From positions 1-64,000 of the forward strand of contig CAIVKH010000325.1 of NCBI GenBank assembly GCA_903906425.1: a DNA stretch of 64,000 bases, given 5' to 3'. The notes under the pieces were generated by a model. That model was not told where the DNA came from. It searched no databases and saw only the letters and a list, made by a program, of their open reading frames with translations. Source of the DNA: an uncultured bacterium (lineage in GTDB: Bacteria; Verrucomicrobiota; Kiritimatiellia; CAIVKH01). Below are positions 60,060-64,000 of the stretch, piece by piece (position 1 is the first letter of the stretch; the number at the start of each line of letters is the position of its first letter). The position numbers were made by a program, and so were the translations under genes.

Positions 60060-61355
60060 ATGAACGCCGCCGACATCAGCGATTTTCTGAATCCGGTTCT
60101 GGTGAAGGAACTGCGGCAGGGCATGAAATCGCGCGTCTTCGCGATCGCCTTCATGCTGATGCAGGGCCTTGCTGCCCTCTGCGTGGCGATCCAGGTTCTT
60201 TCGGCAGAACAATCCCGCGACACCCTCGCGATCACCGTCATTTTCTGGATTTGCGTCGGCGCGCCGCTGCTGATTCTGCTGCCGCTCCGCTCCATCGGAG
60301 CGATCTACAACGAGCACCGACAAAATACTTTTTCGCTCATCCTGCTCACGCGCCTCACGCCGTGGCGGATCGTCCTCGGCAAATGGATATCGCTCATGTC
60401 GCAGGCATTTCTCATCGCGTGCGCGATTTTGCCGTATGCCGTGCTGCGCTATTACCTCGGCGGCGTGAACATCGCACTCGACCTGCTCATCCTCGCGCTC
60501 ATCGTCAGCACCTGCGCATTTCTCTGCGCGGGCGGTCTGCTGATCTCCACCGTCAAACATCCGTGGCGCGCCGTCGGAATCGGCACGGCGCTGCTCGTTG
60601 TTTTTTCTCCGCTCGGCATCGCCGTCGTGCTGCCGCTGGGCCTGCTAATTTACGGAATGTCCGGCCGGCCCGGCCTGATCCCCGCGCAGCTTTTTCTCGC
60701 CGCCGGCGCGCTGCTGCACTTCACCGCCTGCCGCTACGCCGACACGCGATTCAACCAGAGAACCGACGGCCGCATCGCCGCGTTCATCTCGCTGGCGCTT
60801 CTCATCGCGTGCATCCAGGGCGCCGCAAAACTGCCTGCCGTCTATTGCGCGTTGCCGATCACGGTTCCGCCCGCTGCCGCATTCTTCCATCGCATCATCG
60901 CACTCGCGTTTCCGCGCGTAGACGGGCGAAAGCTCCTTTTCATTTCGCTCTCCGCATTTTCTCTGCTCGTACTCGCCATGACACTTGTGAGTCCGCTGCC
61001 CGGGCCGGGGTCGCTTTATTTTTTTGCCACACTCACGACCGCCTGCGCGCTGCTGTGGCTTTGCATGTTTCGGATCTGGGACGCGCCGAGCGTTCACTAT
61101 TTCGTCGTATTCATCATCGCGCTCGTCTGCATGACCGTCCTCTTCACGACTTCCGACAACCTCGCGGCGATCCCGACGATCTTCCAAATGCTCCCGCTAT
61201 CATCCTTCATGCTCTGCGCCCTCGACAAAGCCGACGCCGCCTATCTCCACATCAACCTCGCCATCGCCGCGCTGTCGCTCATCGCCCTCGCACGCGTCGC
61301 ACTTGCGCCAGCCCGCGCGAACCGGAAAGATTCGATCCATGCAACCGTGGCCTGA
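60060..61355 (+). CDS. ABC-2 type permease, second copy
   Basis: 431 residues, a diverged paralogue of the preceding gene: LNPVLVKELRQGMKSRVFAIAFMLMQGLAALCVAIQVL, then NTFSLILLTRLTPWRIVLGKWISLMSQAFLIACAILPYAVLRYYLGGVNIALDLL aligns residue by residue with it. Multiple membrane helices throughout. The pair probably forms a heterodimeric channel with the ATPase at 57588-58595. Its 3' end overlaps the DUF58 start by 17 bp, implying coupled translation. Confidence 0.87.
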   Translation: MNAADISDFLNPVLVKELRQGMKSRVFAIAFMLMQGLAALCVAIQVLSAEQSRDTLAITVIFWICVGAPLLILLPLRSIGAIYNEHRQNTFSLILLTRLTPWRIVLGKWISLMSQAFLIACAILPYAVLRYYLGGVNIALDLLILALIVSTCAFLCAGGLLISTVKHPWRAVGIGTALLVVFSPLGIAVVLPLGLLIYGMSGRPGLIPAQLFLAAGALLHFTACRYADTRFNQRTDGRIAAFISLALLIACIQGAAKLPAVYCALPITVPPAAAFFHRIIALAFPRVDGRKLLFISLSAFSLLVLAMTLVSPLPGPGSLYFFATLTTACALLWLCMFRIWDAPSVHYFVVFIIALVCMTVLFTTSDNLAAIPTIFQMLPLSSFMLCALDKADAAYLHINLAIAALSLIALARVALAPARANRKDSIHATVA

Positions 61356-62274
61356 CAACGACCGGTGGCGCGAAGTTCGCGCGAGCGCGCGCAAGGCCGC
61401 ATCGCACCTGCGCCTGCCGTTCCACCGCCAGACCTGGCGCGGCACCGTCGGCAACTGGATGGGCGCCGGCACCGGCAGCTCGATTGATTTTCAGGACCAC
61501 CGCCCGTACCTGCCCGGCGACGACCCGCGCTACATCGACTGGCAGGCCTACGCCCGCACCGGCAACTACATCATGAAACTTTACCGCGAAGAAGTTTCCC
61601 CGCGCCTCGACCTCGTCCTCGACGCCAGCGCCTCGATGTTCCTCTCGCCCGAAAAACAAACGCGCTCGCTCGAACTTTTTTATTTCTGCGTCGAATCCGC
61701 CGCCCGCGCCGCCGCATCGCTGCGCACATTTCTCATCCGCGGCGAAACCGTCCAGATCGTCACCACCGACGCGATCCAATCCGGCGCGATCACCGCAAAC
61801 TTCCAATCATTGGAAAACACGAACACGCAAACTTCCAATGATTGGAAAAAATCCGTAACGCGGACACTCCTGTCCGCGCCATCGTTCGCAAAAGTCCCCT
61901 TCCGCCCCGGCTCCATGCGCGTCTGCATTTCCGATCTGTTGTTTCCCGGCGAACCCGAAGCGATGATCGCGCCGCTCGCCGCCGCGCGCGGACGCGGCCT
62001 CGTGCTCGCGCCGTACGACGCGAGCGAGGCGAAACTCGAATGGGACGGCAACGTCGAATTCGTCGAATGCGAAACTTTCGCGCAGCGAATCCAACGCGTG
62101 GACATCGGCCTGCGCGAGCGCTATGACGTGGCCTACAAACGCCACTTCGATCTTTGGCGCGACGCCACCCGCCGCTACGGCATCACCTTCGCCCGCGTCC
62201 CCGCCGAATCTGATTTGATCGTCGCCCTTCGCGCCCACGCCCTGCCGGAAGGAGCGGCCGAAGTGTGGACCTGA
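61339..62274 (+). CDS. DUF58 protein with in-frame repeat insertion
   Basis: 311 residues. The family signature WRGTVGNWMGAGTGSSIDFQDHRPYLPGDDPRYIDWQAYARTGNYIMKLYREEVSPRLDLVLDASASMFLS is complete (PGDDPRxIDW, and a VWA-like LDASASM). Residues about 155-169 (FQSLENTNTQTSNDWK) are encoded by the two palindromes of locus 19 and interrupt the region between TTDAIQSGAITAN and the next block. The frame stays open and the downstream part (VPFRPGSMRVCISDLLFPGEPEAMIAPLAAARGRGLVLAP) is conserved-looking. DUF58 proteins work with MoxR and BatA. The GTG of batA overlaps its last codons. Confidence 0.92.
   Translation: MQPWPDNDRWREVRASARKAASHLRLPFHRQTWRGTVGNWMGAGTGSSIDFQDHRPYLPGDDPRYIDWQAYARTGNYIMKLYREEVSPRLDLVLDASASMFLSPEKQTRSLELFYFCVESAARAAASLRTFLIRGETVQIVTTDAIQSGAITANFQSLENTNTQTSNDWKKSVTRTLLSAPSFAKVPFRPGSMRVCISDLLFPGEPEAMIAPLAAARGRGLVLAPYDASEAKLEWDGNVEFVECETFAQRIQRVDIGLRERYDVAYKRHFDLWRDATRRYGITFARVPAESDLIVALRAHALPEGAAEVWT
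61801..61847. repeat. Phased palindrome locus 19 (two units) inside the DUF58 gene
   Basis: Exact units at 61801-61815 (C centre) and 61833-61847 (G centre), both within the reading frame. Confidence 0.95.
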
Positions 62275-64000
62275 CCTTCGCCAATCCCCTCGGCCTGCTC
62301 GCGCTCGCGGGAATTCCCGCTGTGCTCGCGATTCATTTCTTCCAGAACAAAACCCGCCGCGTCGAAATCAGCACGATGTTCCTCATCGAAGACCTCACGC
62401 GCGAAAGCGTGCGCGGCGGGATGTGGGAGCGAATCCGCAACTCGCCGCTGCTCTGGCTGCAGTTGCTCGCCGTCCTGCTGCTCACGTGGCTGCTGGTCCA
62501 GCCGATGTGGCTGCGATCCGAATCCGTCCAGCAAGCCATCGTCATCCTCGACAGCTCCGTTTCGATGCGGCCGTTTCTCGACAAAATGAACGCCACGTTG
62601 CGGCACGATGTGAACAAGCTCGCCGGAGCCGCCGCGCGATCCGAATGGACCGTCATCGAATCCGACACCGCGCGCGGCACCGTCTATTCCGGCGGCGAAG
62701 CCGGGGAACTTCTCGACGCCGTCGCGAAGTGGAAGCCGCGCAGCGGCCATCACGACTTCCAGCCGGCATTCCAACTCGCCCGCGATTTGCAGCGAAAGAA
62801 TGGCGTCATCGTTTTCGTCAGCAACCGCCGCCCCGAAGGGCTGCCCGCCGGGATGGAACTCCTTGCTGTCGGCGAACCGATCGAGAACTGCGGCTTCGCC
62901 GGTGCGCGCGTCGATGTCGTCAGCAACAAAACCGTCTGGTCTGCGCTGCTGATGAATTACGGAAAATCCGCGCAGCAGCGCCGCTACCACCTTGAAATCG
63001 GGAACTCCAAAACGCCCGACGAAACCGTCGAACTCGAACCCGGCGGCATCCGCGCCATTCGCGGCGAATGGCCGCGCGGCGCGGCCAAATGCAGACTCGT
63101 TCTCGATCCCGGTCGCTTCGCTCTCGACGACGAAATGCCGCTTGTCCTTCCGCAGTCCAAACAACTCACCGCCGTTTTTTCCGCCTCCGCCGAAACGCAG
63201 CCGTTCATTGAGAAAATCGCCGGAAGCCTCGACGCCGTCACACAGGACACCACCGGCAGTCCCGATCTGACATTCGCATTTCTCCGCGTCGGCATGGCCG
63301 CGCTGCCGCAAAATCGCAACGGCATATTTTTTCTCTTCGACGAAAAACCGCGCGAATCTCTCCGATCCGGTTTGATCGTCGCAGATCATCATCCGCTCAT
63401 GAACGGCATCACGTGGCAGGGACTTCTCACGCGCGACGAGAAAGGAATCACTGCGACAAATTCCGACCGCACACTTTTGTGGCAAGGTTCAACGCCGCTG
63501 ATTTTCCTCCGCGAATACGGCCGCACCCATCAACTCGTCTTCAATTTCGACGTTGCCCACGCCAACGTGGACCGTCTCCCCGCATTTGTCCTGCTGATCC
63601 GCCGATTCGTCGAAACTCTGCGCTCCGAGAAAATCGCCTTCGAAGCCCGGAACGTCGAACTCCACCAGCCGCTGGAAATTGCTGCCAAACTTTCAGATGA
63701 ACCTGTGGAACTCGTCGAAGGTAGGGCGGTGTCGCCGACACCGCCGAGCGGCGCGCTGGGCCAGCGCGCCCTACCATTACCGCCCGGCATCGCCTCGCTT
63801 CGTGCCCCCGACGAGCCGGGCTTCTTCGAAATCCGGCAGGGCACGAAGAAACTTTTCGAAGGCGCGTCGCATTTCGCCGACACGCGCGAGGCCGACTTCA
63901 AGCTGACGAAATCCGAGAACACGATCACCGCCCGCGCCCGCGAACTCACGATCCGCAACAGCCAGCGCGATATGATGACACCGCTCTGGCTCGTGTTGCT
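62265..64000 (+). CDS. BatA/aerotolerance-type VWA membrane protein, cut by window end
   Basis: Open from a GTG at 62265 to the window edge (578 codons). It starts VDLTFANPLGLLALAGIPAVLAIHFFQNKTRRVEISTMFLIEDLTRESVRGG, the BatA N-terminal domain with its first membrane helix. A second helix (LLWLQLLAVLLLTWLLVQPMWL) and a VWA domain with MIDAS motif IVILDSSVSMRPFLD follow. It overlaps the DUF58 gene by 10 bp. Around 63720-63775 the frame runs through a hairpin-rich element that adds about 19 residues. The C-terminus lies outside the window. Confidence 0.88.
   Translation, partial: MDLTFANPLGLLALAGIPAVLAIHFFQNKTRRVEISTMFLIEDLTRESVRGGMWERIRNSPLLWLQLLAVLLLTWLLVQPMWLRSESVQQAIVILDSSVSMRPFLDKMNATLRHDVNKLAGAAARSEWTVIESDTARGTVYSGGEAGELLDAVAKWKPRSGHHDFQPAFQLARDLQRKNGVIVFVSNRRPEGLPAGMELLAVGEPIENCGFAGARVDVVSNKTVWSALLMNYGKSAQQRRYHLEIGNSKTPDETVELEPGGIRAIRGEWPRGAAKCRLVLDPGRFALDDEMPLVLPQSKQLTAVFSASAETQPFIEKIAGSLDAVTQDTTGSPDLTFAFLRVGMAALPQNRNGIFFLFDEKPRESLRSGLIVADHHPLMNGITWQGLLTRDEKGITATNSDRTLLWQGSTPLIFLREYGRTHQLVFNFDVAHANVDRLPAFVLLIRRFVETLRSEKIAFEARNVELHQPLEIAAKLSDEPVELVEGRAVSPTPPSGALGQRALPLPPGIASLRAPDEPGFFEIRQGTKKLFEGASHFADTREADFKLTKSENTITARARELTIRNSQRDMMTPLWLVL
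63720..63775. repeat. 56-bp inverted-repeat element inside batA
   Basis: The ends are GGTAGGGC and GCCCTACC. Inside are two perfect hairpins, GGTGTCG-C-CGACACC and GCGCGCTGG-G-CCAGCGCGC. The element is translated in batA as a short Pro/Ala/Gly-rich stretch (GRAVSPTPPSGALGQRALP) between otherwise normal sequence. It resembles dispersed GTAGGGC-type palindromic repeats of GC-rich bacteria. Confidence 0.8.

Overview
The window is a GC-rich bacterial chromosome segment, most likely from a member of the Verrucomicrobiota (PVC group). This is inferred from gene content, not from a marker phylogeny. The pointers are a prepilin-like protein with a [24 protein letters not shown]-terminus, a secreted PATR/autotransporter-strand protein and an NHL-repeat protein that share a C-terminal domain, DUF6807 and TAT-exported sugar-isomerase-like proteins, several NarL-type kinase/regulator pairs, and a MoxR/DUF58/BatA locus with ABC-2 permeases.

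Layout. 1-7.7 kb (minus strand): dapA-dapB-folK-panB, then dnaE and the start of an AI-2E-type transporter, with an Rrf2 regulator upstream. 7.8-13 kb (minus): a sensor kinase and LuxR regulator, plsY, gpsA and an aspartyl-protease-like lipoprotein. 13-20 kb (minus): a 12-PAS/1-GAF sensor kinase with its LuxR regulator, then ridA. 20.4-24.1 kb (plus): a GT4 glycosyltransferase followed by eboD and eboE. 24.2-25.6 kb (minus): prepilin-like protein, rplT, rpmI. 25.9-34.5 kb: NHL protein, icd, PATR protein, DUF6807 protein. 34.5-39.8 kb (minus): TIM-barrel protein, PPK2, a BarA-like hybrid kinase and a phospho-dead paralogue of its receiver/HPt part. 40.04 kb: tRNA-Val(GAC). 40.1-50.05 kb: an integrative element in that tRNA gene, bounded by 47-bp direct repeats and carrying a tyrosine integrase, a RecB/Cas4-like nuclease, higBA and several broken genes. 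50.2-51.5 kb: more small accessory genes. 51.9-64 kb (plus): a PQQ-type propeller protein, then a membrane/coiled-coil protein, MoxR ATPase, a large membrane protein, an ABC-2 ATPase with two permeases, DUF58 and BatA (cut by the window end).

The strongest unexplained signal is a dispersed palindrome, TTCCAATSATTGGAA. It occurs 41 times at 19 loci, always as pairs or triplets with a 32-33 bp start-to-start period (20 of 22 intervals are exactly 32). It lies in tandem, divergent and convergent gaps, and it is also translated inside plsY and the DUF58 gene and at the ends of other proteins. It is absent from about 39.9 to 51.67 kb, which contains the integrative element plus another 1.6 kb. I do not recognise it as a named repeat family. 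Other notable items are an inverted, T-arm-less copy of the tRNA-Val inside the element, an in-frame amber codon at the start of the giant sensor kinase, and a 56-bp hairpin element translated within batA.
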